Of a stretch of 64,000 nucleotides of DNA, positions 54,119-62,706 are shown piece by piece. Source of the DNA: Pseudoduganella violacea (GTDB taxonomy: Bacteria > Pseudomonadota > Gammaproteobacteria > Burkholderiales > Burkholderiaceae_D); contig NZ_JACHXD010000002.1 in NCBI RefSeq assembly GCF_014191875.1, positions 248,001 to 312,000 on the forward strand, in the 5' to 3' direction. The notes below the pieces were generated by a model. That model ran no database searches. It was not told where the DNA came from and saw nothing but the letters and a program-made list of their open reading frames with translations. The first letter of the stretch is position 1; each line of letters opens with the position of its first letter. Both the position numbers and the translations under genes were made by a program.

Positions 54119-56245
54119 ATGAAACCATCCCGCCTGCCGCATCCCCTCACTGCCTTGCTGATCCTGGGCGCCGCCCTGCCGGCCGCCCAAGCCGCCGACA
54201 TCGCGCCGGCTCAAGCCATCGCCAAACACGCCATCACCCACGAAGATGTGTGGCTGATGAAGCGCGTCGGCGCGCCGCAACCCAGCCCGGACGGCAAGTG
54301 GGCGGTCTTCTCCGTCACCGACAGCGCCTACGACAGCAAGGAACAATGGTCCGACCTGTGGATCAAATCCCTGACCGACGACACGCCGGCGCGCCGCCTG
54401 ACCTTCAGCAAAGGCGGCGAAGGCGCCTTGAACTGGTCGCCCGACAGCAAGCACCTGATCTTCGTCGCCAAGCGCGATGGCGACGACGCTGGCCAGATCT
54501 ACCGCATCGACATCGCCGCCGGCGGCGAAGCGCAGCGCCTGACCACCCTGACCCTGGGTGCGCGCCAGCCCAAGTACAGCCCGGACGGCAAACAGATCCT
54601 CTTCATCAGCGACGTCTATCCCGACACTGCCGACGAGGAAGCGGTCAAGAAGGCGGCCAAGGAACGCAAGGACCGCAAATACAGCGCCCGCGCCTACGAA
54701 TCCTTCCCGCCGCGCTTCTTCGACAAATGGCTGGACGACAAAAAGGCCCGCCTGTTCGTGATGAACGCGGAGGCCGGTGCCAAGCCGCGCGACCTGCTCA
54801 GCGGCAGCAAGCTGGTCGACCTGCCGGGCTTCGGCGGCGCGCAGGGCGACGAAGGACAGTCGCTGGATGCGGTCTGGGCGCCGGACGGCAAGTCCATCGT
54901 CTTTGCCGCTTCCACCAACCGCCACGAAGCGGCGCGCGCCTCCAGCTTCACGCAGATCTACGCGCTGCCGCTGGGCGGCGGCGAGCCGCAACAACTGACC
55001 AAGGATGCGCGCAGCTACCACGGCCTGAAATTCTCCCCCGACGGCAAAACCCTGCTCACGCTGACGGAAGAAGAAGCGCCAGGCAAGGTCTATGACCTGA
55101 GCCGCCTCGCCAGCTTCGCCTGGCCGATGACGAACGCCCAGCCGAAAATCCTCACCGCCACGCTGGACCGCTCCATCTCGCGCATCGCCCTGCCCTCGGA
55201 CAGCAAGCGCATCTACTTCACTTACGAGCACGCGGGTTTGGAACAGCTGCATTCGATGAATTACGCGGGCGGCGACCAGCGCCAGGAAACCTCGCTGCCC
55301 ACGGGCGTCATCAACTCGCTCAACGCGGGCGGCAAGGCCATGGTCGGCGTATGGGAGTCCTCGGTCAATCCGCCGGAAATCTACGCCTTCAACGGCACGC
55401 CAAAACGCCTGACCTCCTTCAATGTGGAGAAAGCCGGCGCCATCGACTGGCAAGCACCCGAGCACTTCTGGTTCAAGGCCGCCGACGGACGCCAGGTCCA
55501 CAATATGCTCATCAAGCCGGCCAACTTCGACCCGAGCAAGAAGTACCCGCTGTTCTCCGTGATCCACGGCGGTGCCCACAATATGTGGCGCGACGGCTTT
55601 GTGCTGCGCTGGAACTACCACCTGCTGGCCAAGCCAGGCTATGTCGTTCTGCTGACCGATTACAAAGGCTCCACCGGCTACGGCGAGGAATTCGCGCGCG
55701 CCATCCAGTTCGACCCGCTCAAAGGTCCGGGCGACGATGTGAACCAGGCGGTGGATGAAGCGGTCAAAAAATATACCTTCATCGACGGCGACAAACTGGC
55801 CGCCGGCGGCGCCAGCTACGGCGGCCACCTGGCCAACTGGCTGCAAGCTACCACCACGCGCTACAAGGCCATCGTCTCGCATGCCGGCGAGATGGACTTG
55901 ATCATGCAGTGGGGCACCAGCGACAGCGTGTATGGCCGCGAAGTAAACAGCGGCGGCCCGGTATGGAGCAATCTGCCGGTATGGCGCGAGCAAAGCCCCA
56001 TCATGCAGGGCGGGAACCACGAGAAAGGCACCGGCTTCAAGACGCCGATCCTGATCACCATCGGCGAACTCGATTACCGCGTCCCCATCAACAACGCGCT
56101 GATGAACTTCGCCGCCCAGCAGCGCCTTAACGTGCCGAGCAAGCTGGTGGTCTTCCCCGACGAGAACCACTGGATTCTCAAGGGCGAAAACAGCCGCTAC
56201 TTCTATAACGAAGTGCACGGCTGGCTGGCCAAGTACCTGAAGTAA
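54119..56245 (+). CDS. S9 prolyl-oligopeptidase-family secreted peptidase
   Basis: This 708-residue protein has a signal peptide ending in AAQAAD. Residues about 40-440 form a beta-propeller with TolB/WD-like strands (PQPSPDGKWAVFSV, LNWSPDSKHLIFVA, KYSPDGKQILF). The C-terminal alpha/beta-hydrolase domain carries the nucleophile Ser566 in GGASYGGHLA and the catalytic His in FPDENHWI near residue 684. This is the acylaminoacyl-peptidase or dipeptidyl-peptidase IV type. It probably digests short peptides in the periplasm. A terminator follows. Confidence 0.95.
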   Translation: MKPSRLPHPLTALLILGAALPAAQAADIAPAQAIAKHAITHEDVWLMKRVGAPQPSPDGKWAVFSVTDSAYDSKEQWSDLWIKSLTDDTPARRLTFSKGGEGALNWSPDSKHLIFVAKRDGDDAGQIYRIDIAAGGEAQRLTTLTLGARQPKYSPDGKQILFISDVYPDTADEEAVKKAAKERKDRKYSARAYESFPPRFFDKWLDDKKARLFVMNAEAGAKPRDLLSGSKLVDLPGFGGAQGDEGQSLDAVWAPDGKSIVFAASTNRHEAARASSFTQIYALPLGGGEPQQLTKDARSYHGLKFSPDGKTLLTLTEEEAPGKVYDLSRLASFAWPMTNAQPKILTATLDRSISRIALPSDSKRIYFTYEHAGLEQLHSMNYAGGDQRQETSLPTGVINSLNAGGKAMVGVWESSVNPPEIYAFNGTPKRLTSFNVEKAGAIDWQAPEHFWFKAADGRQVHNMLIKPANFDPSKKYPLFSVIHGGAHNMWRDGFVLRWNYHLLAKPGYVVLLTDYKGSTGYGEEFARAIQFDPLKGPGDDVNQAVDEAVKKYTFIDGDKLAAGGASYGGHLANWLQATTTRYKAIVSHAGEMDLIMQWGTSDSVYGREVNSGGPVWSNLPVWREQSPIMQGGNHEKGTGFKTPILITIGELDYRVPINNALMNFAAQQRLNVPSKLVVFPDENHWILKGENSRYFYNEVHGWLAKYLK

Positions 56246-56262
56246 ACCAGCCCGTCCCTACT

Positions 56263-56300
56263 AAAACGGCCCCGGATGCGCAAGCTTCCGGGGCCGTTTT
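56263..56300 (+). terminator. terminator after the S9 peptidase gene
   Basis: AAAACGGCCCCGGA and TCCGGGGCCGTTTT form a long stem with T residues at the end. Confidence 0.92.
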
Positions 56301-56413
56301 ACCAAATAACAACAAAACTTTCTTTTATCTACCAAGTGTTTATAGTTTATTAGCACATGTTAAAATTTGGTTCATGAATGCACTGTTGGCCTGCGAAAAG
56401 GTCAACGAAAATA

Positions 56414-56848
56414 ATGAAACTCTTCACCATCTGCGCCCTGGGCTTGGCGCTGCTGTCCGGATGCGTCGGCAAAAGCTATGAATACCATCCCGAGCAAGGG
56501 ACGCCAACCGCCACCATCCGCGTGGGCGAAGGCAAACCGGCTTTCGTGTATCTGACCAGCGAAGCGCGCTGTCCCAAAACATCGGTCGACCACAACGGCA
56601 ACGCGACCACGATCCCGGCCAACACCCGGCTCTGGGTCGAGGCCGGCGCCTCCTCGCTGGGACTCGGTTACGGCCGCAAATGCACCATCCCGCTCAGCTT
56701 CGTGGCGGAGCCGGGCAAGGACTACTACATCCTTTTCCAGGACAGCGGGAATGGCTGCGCGGCGACCATCGTCAGCCGCGGCGAGCAGGGCCGCTTCGAT
56801 AGCGAACCCTCCGCGCGCAGAGAGAAAGCCGAGCAATGCCCATCGTGA
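56414..56848 (+). CDS. small lipoprotein, hypothetical
   Basis: A 144-residue protein with lipobox LALLSGC (Cys at about residue 17). The mature part carries RVGEGKPAFVYLTSEARCPKTSVD and a later CTIPLSFVAEPGKDYYILFQDSGNGCAATIV, whose beta-strand pattern recalls DUF2846-like or other small beta-sandwich lipoproteins. I cannot name the family with certainty. The Met of MKLFTICAL is used so that the lipoprotein signal is N-terminal. It lies between two terminators and so forms its own unit. Confidence 0.75.
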   Translation: MKLFTICALGLALLSGCVGKSYEYHPEQGTPTATIRVGEGKPAFVYLTSEARCPKTSVDHNGNATTIPANTRLWVEAGASSLGLGYGRKCTIPLSFVAEPGKDYYILFQDSGNGCAATIVSRGEQGRFDSEPSARREKAEQCPS

Positions 56849-56862
56849 TGGACGAATGAAAA

Positions 56863-56890
56863 CGGCCCGCGCAAGGCGGGCCGCGTTTAT
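56863..56890. terminator. bidirectional hairpin between lipoprotein and BON genes
   Basis: CGGCCCGC and GCGGGCCG arms enclose GCAAG. T residues follow on the minus strand and weaker ones on the plus strand. The hairpin separates two converging genes. Confidence 0.8.
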
Positions 56891-56905
56891 CGCATCACAG
56901 CGGCA

Positions 56906-57613
56906 TTACTTCTTGATCTGAATCGAGCTTTTCACTTCGTTCACGCCTTTCACGCCGCGTGCCAGCTGCACGGCGCGGTCGGCTTCCGCTTTGCTCGGCA
57001 CGAAGCCGCTCAGCATCACCACGCCTTTTTGCGTTTCAACGTGAACGTCCATTGCCTTCACTTGCGAATCGGCCGCCATATCGGCTTTGACTTTGGCGGT
57101 GATCATCGAATCCGACATCACCTCGCCGGCGCCGGCGGTTTTATCGCGCATGGTGTCGGCGGCAGCGGCGGTTTTCTCGCGCACGGTATCGGTCGCGGCG
57201 GCGGTGGTGCTATAGCTGCCGGATTTGATCGACGCCAGCGAGGTATCCCTCACGCTTTTCGCCTGGCTGACGCAGGCGGATTTGGCGTCGCCGCTCAAGT
57301 CGTCGCATTTTTCCTTGGCCAGGTCGTACTCGGCCTCCGCAACTTTTTTATGGGCTTTTTCCAGATCGCGCTTATTGTTTTTGTGCTGAGCCACGGCATC
57401 GGATTCAGCACGGGCGCGAGCCACTTTCGCCTCTTCCTGGCAAACGTCCTTGGCGTTGCCGCTCAAGGTGTCACTGCATCTATCCTTGGCGGCCTTATAG
57501 TCGCTGGTGGCTTTATCGTGCGCGGCCTTGTAGGCGGAGCTATCGGCATTCTGAGCAACTGCAATACTTGCGCTGGCCATCATGGCCACGGTGATCAATG
57601 CGAGTTTTTTCAT
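56906..57613 (-). CDS. BON-domain periplasmic protein with helical N-terminal half
   Basis: This 235-residue protein has a signal peptide ending in SIAVAQ. Residues 25-130 form charged helices with paired cysteines (DRCSDTLSGNAKDVCQEE and EKCDDLSGDAKSACVSQ), an internal duplication. A linker with two REKT/RDKT repeats leads to a single BON domain (SMITAKVKADMAADSQVKAMDVHVETQKGVVMLSGFVPSKAEADRAVQLARGVKGV). BON domains bind membranes or phospholipid; OsmY-like stress functions are known. Two Cys-helix repeats are unusual for OsmY relatives. Confidence 0.9.
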   Translation of the reverse strand: MKKLALITVAMMASASIAVAQNADSSAYKAAHDKATSDYKAAKDRCSDTLSGNAKDVCQEEAKVARARAESDAVAQHKNNKRDLEKAHKKVAEAEYDLAKEKCDDLSGDAKSACVSQAKSVRDTSLASIKSGSYSTTAAATDTVREKTAAAADTMRDKTAGAGEVMSDSMITAKVKADMAADSQVKAMDVHVETQKGVVMLSGFVPSKAEADRAVQLARGVKGVNEVKSSIQIKK

Positions 57614-57701
57614 GATGTGTCCCCTTTCGGTTGATAGGCAAGAGCGATTAAACGCTGTCGCGTTGAATCGCTCTGTGCGCGACCGTACATATACGGGGGA
57701 A

Positions 57702-58385
57702 TCAATCGCTCAGCAGTCCCAAGCTCCACAAGGCACGCGCCTGTTCGAAGGGCATTTGGCCGGCCGCAAAAGCCTGGCCATCGGCGGCCAGCTTCAGCCA
57801 TGCACGCGTATCGTGCGAGCCATATTCGGTGGGTTGTTCGCTGCGCAGCCGCAGCAGCCAGGAGTGCACGACGGCGTATTGCGCCGGATGCTGGCGTTGC
57901 GTCCAGGCCAGCGCCAGCAGGTCGGAGAAGCCCTCTTCGCGGCGCGTATCGCGCAGCTCGCGCGCCAGCTTGCGCAGCTCAGGCGTGGAAGCATCGTCGG
58001 GCGCCTCCACAAAGCCGGCCGGCAGCGCATGCCAGACACCCTCCGCATAACGCCAGCAATGGCCGATTTCATGCGCCGCCATCGCCTCGATCAGCAAGGC
58101 TTGCTGATCGGATGGCACGCCCGCCAGCACAGCCTCGGCCTGCGGGTTGCCACGCATCGACAAAACCAGCTTGCAGCGGCCGTCCGCAAAGCCCATCGCC
58201 AGCGGCACATCGTTCGGCCCGGCCTCCGGCTGCACCACAATATCGACCGGCAGCTTGAGCTGCTTCGCATACGACAGCACCGATGCCGAAGCGCTGAGCC
58301 AGCGCGTCTCCACCTCGGTAAGCTGAGCCGCCCCGGCAGAAGCAGCCGCAAGGGAAAGTAAGAGGGGCAAGGCAAGCTTCAGCAT
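57702..58385 (-). CDS. secreted HEIGH-motif protein, putative zinc metallopeptidase
   Basis: A 227-residue protein with a signal peptide ending in AGAAQ and a zinc-binding motif HEIGH at about residues 104-108 in MAAHEIGHCWRYAEG. A downstream Asp/Glu-rich helix (REEGFSDLLALAW) contains a plausible third ligand. The overall fold resembles small gluzincin-like peptidases, but I do not recognise a named family. The start MLKLALPLL makes the signal N-terminal. A cassette repeat separates it from the M49-like peptidase gene upstream. Confidence 0.75.
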   Translation of the reverse strand: MLKLALPLLLSLAAASAGAAQLTEVETRWLSASASVLSYAKQLKLPVDIVVQPEAGPNDVPLAMGFADGRCKLVLSMRGNPQAEAVLAGVPSDQQALLIEAMAAHEIGHCWRYAEGVWHALPAGFVEAPDDASTPELRKLARELRDTRREEGFSDLLALAWTQRQHPAQYAVVHSWLLRLRSEQPTEYGSHDTRAWLKLAADGQAFAAGQMPFEQARALWSLGLLSD

Positions 58386-58486
58386 GGCGGACTCCAATAA
58401 CGAAATCCAACTATACATGCCTTGCATCAATTAACGGTTGCTATCCCGCAGGTGTTACAAAATATTTCCGTGAGACAAGCACCAAC

Positions 58487-58559
58487 TTTGATCTTCCGCA
58501 AACAATGTCCCACCTTGGTGTCAGGCACCAGGGTGGGACATTTGTTGAGGAAGATCAAA
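58487..58559. repeat. single palindrome cassette before the M49-like stop
   Basis: TTTGATCTTCCGCAAAC leads into a 35-bp palindrome (58506-58540; TGTCCCACCTTGG...GGTGGGACA), then a complementary GATCAAA box. The right edge is 3 bp from the stop codon of the minus-strand M49-like gene. Confidence 0.92.
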
Positions 58560-58562
58560 GGC

Positions 58563-60263
58563 TCAGTGGGCGAGCAGGGCTTTGGCGGTGGGGAAGCTCG
58601 GGCGGATGTCGTTGGGGACGGTCTTCATCTTGTCCAACGCCTTTTGCACGTCGGGACGGATGACGACATATTTGTCCATCATCTGCTTGGCGCGGGCGTA
58701 GTCGCCGGTGGCTTCGATCGTGAGGAATTCACGGTCGAGGTCGATCACGGCTTGGCGAATCTTCTTGAAGTCGACCGAGAAGGTGCCGTCGCCGTGCGAG
58801 ACGAAGCCGCCTTGGTCGAGCAGGTAGTTGACCTGGATCGCCATGCCGCGCGCGTGCGAGTCGGTCAGGCCGAAGTGCAGGGTGCGGAAGGCGGAGGCGA
58901 GGAAGGTGGTGTGCAGCTTGCGCTCGGCCGCTTCGCCCTCTCCCAGCACGCCTTTCAACTGGCCCTTCTCCATCATGTACATCAGGGCGAACAGGCCGGT
59001 GACGTCGGCTTTCGCTTCTTCAATCGTGGAGTAGGCTTCCTTCAGATCCTGGCGCGGCGTCGATTCCTGGCCGTTCACCTTGGTGATGTGCGGGCCCAGG
59101 CCGTGGGTGATTTCATGCGCGAGAATATGCGTGAAGAAGGAGTTGAAGTCGAGATCCTTCTGGTCGGCGGGACGCAGCACCAGCTTGGCGATCGGCGTCA
59201 GCGTGGACTTGAATTTCGCTTCCTGCACATTCTTCAGCATCACGCGCTTGGAGCCGCGTTGGCTGATGATGCGCTCATCGTTCGGCAGATTGTAGGCGGC
59301 GGTCTGCACGCCCATATTGCCGTCGCCCGCGCCATACACTTGGTTTACCACCACCATCGGCGCCACCGCGCCGACTTTCGGATTGCGGTATTGCGCGTCG
59401 AGCGGTAGATTGTCTTCCAGCTCCTGCATATGCTTGGCGAAGAAATCGAGCTTGCTGGTCTCCTTCTGGTCGCGGATGCTCACATACGCCTCAAAGGCGG
59501 CCTTGTAGCCAAACAGCTCGTCGTTATAGGTTTCGTATGGGCCGATGGTGACGTCGACCGGCGAATCCAGATCCATCCACGCAAAGTCGGAGGCCAGGTA
59601 GTCGTTGGACAGGAAGGCTTCCGCGCGCAGGCTGAGGAATTTTTTCAGCGAGGCGTTATCGGTGGCTGCCGCCGCTTCCTTCAGCAAGGAGGACAGCTTC
59701 TGCATCTCGGCCGCGTATTCCTCCGAATACTTCACGGTCTTGAATTTTCCGTCGGCGCCCGCGCGGATGGTGGTGAAGAACCACTGCGCATCCTTCTTCG
59801 CTTCGGCGGACTGGGAATTGATCCACGCTTCCACCGTCTCTTTCGACGCGCCAGCGGGATAGAAATTGCCCGCCTCCGGCTTCTTGGCCGGGATGCTGAT
59901 GCCCGCGTATTCGGCCGGCAGGAAGGACTGGTGGCCGTCGATGATGGACCACGGCCCCTTGTTGAGCCAGAAGTAATCCAGACGCGCCTTGCCCAGCGCC
60001 GACTTGTCCTTTTGCAGCGCGGCCCACAGCGCCTCGTTGCCGGACCAGCGCTGGCGCAGCTGCAGCACATCGACGATCTTGGCAGCTTCGATCAGCTTGG
60101 CGATGGCCTTCTTGTCGCCTGGCGACAGCTTCGACGCGTCGGCCTTCAGTTCGACCGGCGCGAAGCGCTTGCTCATCTTGTTCAAGTCGGCGACGCTGGC
60201 GGGAGCGGCGGATGCGGTGCTGCCGGCCATGGCCAGCAGCAGCGGGATCAGGAGTTTTTTCAT
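58563..60263 (-). CDS. M49-like (dipeptidyl-peptidase III family) zinc peptidase
   Basis: This 566-residue exported protein has a signal peptide ending in ASAAP. The zinc motif is HEITH (about 383-387) in HILAHEITHGLGPH, with a second motif EEAKADVTGLFAL giving the third ligand. This HEXXH...EEXXAD layout is that of M49-like peptidases, which in bacteria often have the shortened HEXXH instead of the HEXXXH of classical DPP III. YNDELFGYKAAFEAYVSIRDQ is another family block. It probably cleaves dipeptides in the periplasm. Confidence 0.88.
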   Translation of the reverse strand: MKKLLIPLLLAMAGSTASAAPASVADLNKMSKRFAPVELKADASKLSPGDKKAIAKLIEAAKIVDVLQLRQRWSGNEALWAALQKDKSALGKARLDYFWLNKGPWSIIDGHQSFLPAEYAGISIPAKKPEAGNFYPAGASKETVEAWINSQSAEAKKDAQWFFTTIRAGADGKFKTVKYSEEYAAEMQKLSSLLKEAAAATDNASLKKFLSLRAEAFLSNDYLASDFAWMDLDSPVDVTIGPYETYNDELFGYKAAFEAYVSIRDQKETSKLDFFAKHMQELEDNLPLDAQYRNPKVGAVAPMVVVNQVYGAGDGNMGVQTAAYNLPNDERIISQRGSKRVMLKNVQEAKFKSTLTPIAKLVLRPADQKDLDFNSFFTHILAHEITHGLGPHITKVNGQESTPRQDLKEAYSTIEEAKADVTGLFALMYMMEKGQLKGVLGEGEAAERKLHTTFLASAFRTLHFGLTDSHARGMAIQVNYLLDQGGFVSHGDGTFSVDFKKIRQAVIDLDREFLTIEATGDYARAKQMMDKYVVIRPDVQKALDKMKTVPNDIRPSFPTAKALLAH

Positions 60264-60314
60264 GTGGCCTTCGATTGAGATGAAAAAGAGGCCACATTGT
60301 AATCCCAGAACGGC

Positions 60315-60914
60315 TTACCAGATGCGGTAAGTCTTGCCCGTTTCCGCACCCTCAACACTGCGGCTGTAAGCCAGTGCGACGCGGGCGGCAGGTACGGTTT
60401 CGAAGCCGTAGAAATAAGGGCCGTATTTCGGCTGCGACTCGGTCAGCAGGGTCGGGCTGATGGAGTTGATGCGCAGGCCGCGTTTCAGTTCGATCGCCGC
60501 GCCGCGCGCGAAGCCGTCCACCGCCGCATTCACCGCGCTGGCATTGGCGCCGTTGCGGATCGGATTCTCGCCGACGATGCCGCTGGTCAGCGTGATGGAG
60601 CCGCCATCGTTCAGGTATTCCTGGGCGACCAAGGCCACGTTCACCTGGCCCATCAACTTGCTGTTCAAGCCAATGTGGAACTGCTCGGGCGTCATTTCCG
60701 ACAGCGGGCCGAAATGCAGGGCGCCGGCGGTGACAACCACCGCATCCACCTTGCCGATCTTGTCGAACAGCTCCCGCACCTGGGCGATGTCCGTGATATC
60801 GGCCTGATACTGGCCGCTGCTGCTGCCGACGCTGACGATCTCATGGCGCTGTCCCAGCTCTTTTGCCACGGCCTTGCCGACTTCCCCATTTGCCCCAATG
60901 ATGACGACTTTCAT
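60315..60914 (-). CDS. short-chain dehydrogenase-fold protein, copy 1
   Basis: This 199-residue Rossmann protein starts IIGANGEVGKAVAKELG and has DAVVVTAGALHFGPL and LTSGIVGENP. The usual catalytic Tyr-x-x-x-Lys is absent; the position reads GANASAVNAAVDGF. Family members of this short type (PRK07578-like) share this loss, so catalysis is doubtful or atypical. It is closely similar to the gene at 62071, with blocks such as MTPEQFHIGLNSKLMGQVNV identical. It is divergent from the LysR gene and preceded by a promoter and LysR box matching those of copy 2. Confidence 0.88.
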   Translation of the reverse strand: MKVVIIGANGEVGKAVAKELGQRHEIVSVGSSSGQYQADITDIAQVRELFDKIGKVDAVVVTAGALHFGPLSEMTPEQFHIGLNSKLMGQVNVALVAQEYLNDGGSITLTSGIVGENPIRNGANASAVNAAVDGFARGAAIELKRGLRINSISPTLLTESQPKYGPYFYGFETVPAARVALAYSRSVEGAETGKTYRIW

Positions 60915-60947
60915 TCCTGCTCTCCTGTTCGGTTGTGAAGTGCAGCC

Positions 60948-60976
60948 AGTATCGGCCAGCGCGCGCGAGGAATAAA
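60948..60976 (-). promoter_or_regulatory. promoter of dehydrogenase copy 1
   Basis: On the minus strand TTTATT and GATACT are 17 bases apart, followed by GGCTGCACTT. The downstream segment (AAGTGCAGCCAGTATCG on the plus strand, 60938-60954) is identical in front of copy 2. Confidence 0.6.
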
Positions 60977-60998
60977 TACGCTAAGATGAATAACATTA

Positions 60999-61013
60999 CT
61001 AACCAGCAGTTAG
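60999..61013. promoter_or_regulatory. LysR-type box (CTAAC-N5-GTTAG)
   Basis: This perfect inverted repeat contains TAA-N7-TTA, the T-N11-A pattern of LysR binding sites. Its centre is about 55 bp from the centre of the -10 box of copy 1 and 14 bp ahead of the lysR ATG, so it can serve both activation of copy 1 and autoregulation. Confidence 0.7.
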
Positions 61014-61019
61014 CAATCG

Positions 61020-61934
61020 ATGGACAAGTTACGCAGCATGGAGATTTTCGTCGCCGTGGTCGATGCCGGCAGTTTCACGGCGGCGGCGGAGCGCTTCGAG
61101 ATCTCGCCGGTCATGGTGGGCAAGCATATCCGCGCGCTGGAGCAGCGCCTCGGCGCCGCCCTGCTCTCGCGCACCACGCGGCGCCAGTCGCTGACCGAGA
61201 TCGGGCGCCAGTACGCCGAGCAATGCCGGCTTATCCTGGCGCAGATCCAGAGCGCCGAATCGGTGGCCGAAGCCATGCGCGCCGTGCCGCGCGGGCGGCT
61301 GAAGGTCACGGCGCCGGTTTCATTCGGCGCCGAGTGGCTCAGTCCCGCGCTGACCGAGTATCTCGACCTGTATCCCGAAGTGAGCGTCGACCTGAATCTG
61401 AGCGACCGCGTGGTCGACCTGGTCGATGAAGGCTTCGACATCGGCCTGCGCATCGGCACCCTGCAGGATTCGAGCATGGTGGCGCGGCCGCTGCGGCCCT
61501 ATGGCGTGGTGATCTGCGCCGCACCGGAATATCTGGCGCAGCGCGGCACGCCGCAGACACCCGAAGACCTGGTGCAGCACGAATGCCTCGACTTCCTCAA
61601 CTGGAATCCCCAGGCGCGCTGGCGGCTGCGCGGACAAAAGAACGGTAACGCCGTGCCGCCGAGCCGCTTCCGTTCCAACAACAGCCAATCGCTGCGCATG
61701 GCCGCGCTGAGCGGCTTCGGCATCATCATGCAGGCCGACCTGATGCTCGCAAGGGATATCGCCGCCGGCCGCCTCGTGCCGCTGCTGCAGGAGCACATTC
61801 CCCAGCCGCGCCCCATGCACCTGCTGTACTCACGCGACCGCCAGCCCACACCCAAGCTCACCACCCTGATCGAGTTCCTGCTCGAACGCTTCGGCCCCAA
61901 CGCACCCTGGCCCCCCACCGCCCACTGCCTTTGA
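61020..61934 (+). CDS. LysR-family regulator between paralogous dehydrogenases
   Basis: This 304-residue regulator has a winged helix (MEIFVAVVDAGSFTAAAERFEISPVMVGKHIRALEQRLGAALLSRTTRR) and a LysR effector domain of the CrgA-like group (GRLKVTAPVSFGAEWLSPALTEYLDLYPEVSVDLNLSDRVVDLVDEGFDIGLRIG). It is divergent from dehydrogenase copy 1 and convergent with copy 2. The stop TGA lies inside the TTTGATC box of the following cassette. Inducer unknown. Confidence 0.94.
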   Translation: MDKLRSMEIFVAVVDAGSFTAAAERFEISPVMVGKHIRALEQRLGAALLSRTTRRQSLTEIGRQYAEQCRLILAQIQSAESVAEAMRAVPRGRLKVTAPVSFGAEWLSPALTEYLDLYPEVSVDLNLSDRVVDLVDEGFDIGLRIGTLQDSSMVARPLRPYGVVICAAPEYLAQRGTPQTPEDLVQHECLDFLNWNPQARWRLRGQKNGNAVPPSRFRSNNSQSLRMAALSGFGIIMQADLMLARDIAAGRLVPLLQEHIPQPRPMHLLYSRDRQPTPKLTTLIEFLLERFGPNAPWPPTAHCL

Positions 61935-62059
61935 TCTGCATCAAAGAATGTCCCACCCTGGTGTCAGGCACCAGACCCGGACATTTTTTGAGAAAAATCA
62001 AACAATGTCCGACCTTAGTGCCTGACACCAGGGTGGGACATTCTTTGATTTGGCGCAAA
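61930..62059. repeat. double palindrome cassette between lysR and dehydrogenase copy 2
   Basis: The left flank TTGAT-CTGC-ATCAA (61931-61944) includes the lysR stop codon. Palindromes follow at 61949-61983 (right arm diverged to GACCCGGACA) and 62006-62040. The right flank is TTTGATTTGGCGCAAA, 12 bp from the stop of the minus-strand dehydrogenase. Confidence 0.92.
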
Positions 62060-62070
62060 GGCCTTGCGGG

Positions 62071-62673
62071 TTAGTGCCAGACTTTGTAGGTTTGGCCGGT
62101 TTCGATGCCTTCGGCGCTACGCATATAGGCGAGCGCGACGCGCTTGACGGGGACGGTTTCGAAGCCGGGGAACAGATGGCCGTATTTGGATGCGGATTCG
62201 GTGAGGAGCGTAGGATTGACCACGTTGATGCGTAGGCCGCGCTTCAGTTCAGCCGCAGCGGCGCGAACGAAGCCTTCTACGGCGGAATTCGAGGTGCTGG
62301 CGTTGGCGCCATGGCGGATCGGCTGGTGCGCATCGACGCCGCTGGTCAGGGTGATGGAACCGCCATCGTTCAGATAGTGCTGGGCGACCAGGGCCACATT
62401 GACCTGGCCCATCAGCTTGCTGTTCAGGCCAATGTGGAACTGCTCGGGTGTCATCTCGTCCAGCGGGCCGATATGCAGGATGCCGGCCGCCACCAGCACC
62501 GCATCCACCTTGCCGATTTGCGCGAACAGGGCGCGCACTTGGGCGATGTCCTTCAAGTCCGCCTGGTATTGGCCGCTATGGCTGCCCACGGTGATGATTT
62601 CATGGCGCTGGCCCAAAGCCTCCACAATGGCTTGCCCGATGGTACCGCTGGCGCCGATTACTACTGCTTTCAT
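62071..62673 (-). CDS. short-chain dehydrogenase-fold protein, copy 2
   Basis: This 200-residue paralogue of the gene at 60315 has VIGASGTIGQAIVEALG, DAVLVAAGILHIGPL and LTSGVDAHQP. The Tyr-Lys catalytic pair is again absent (GANASTSNSAVEGF), as in copy 1. It keeps the MTPEQFHIGLNSKLMGQVNVALVAQ block, and the promoter region is also duplicated. Divergence is enough for separate roles, for example different ligands, but both probably belong to the regulon of the intervening LysR protein. Confidence 0.88.
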   Translation of the reverse strand: MKAVVIGASGTIGQAIVEALGQRHEIITVGSHSGQYQADLKDIAQVRALFAQIGKVDAVLVAAGILHIGPLDEMTPEQFHIGLNSKLMGQVNVALVAQHYLNDGGSITLTSGVDAHQPIRHGANASTSNSAVEGFVRAAAAELKRGLRINVVNPTLLTESASKYGHLFPGFETVPVKRVALAYMRSAEGIETGQTYKVWH

Positions 62674-62706
62674 TTGGTTCTCCTATACAGGTTGCAAAGT
62701 GCAGCC

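Noticed and set aside
54086..56218. A 710-codon open frame antisense to the S9 peptidase gene
   Set aside because: It mirrors a gene with full catalytic motifs, has no recognisable domain and arises from high GC at third codon positions.
58422..59408. Protein-like frame containing the CPTLVSGTRVGH peptide
   Set aside because: That peptide is the chance translation of the palindromic repeat, and the rest is antisense to the M49-like gene.
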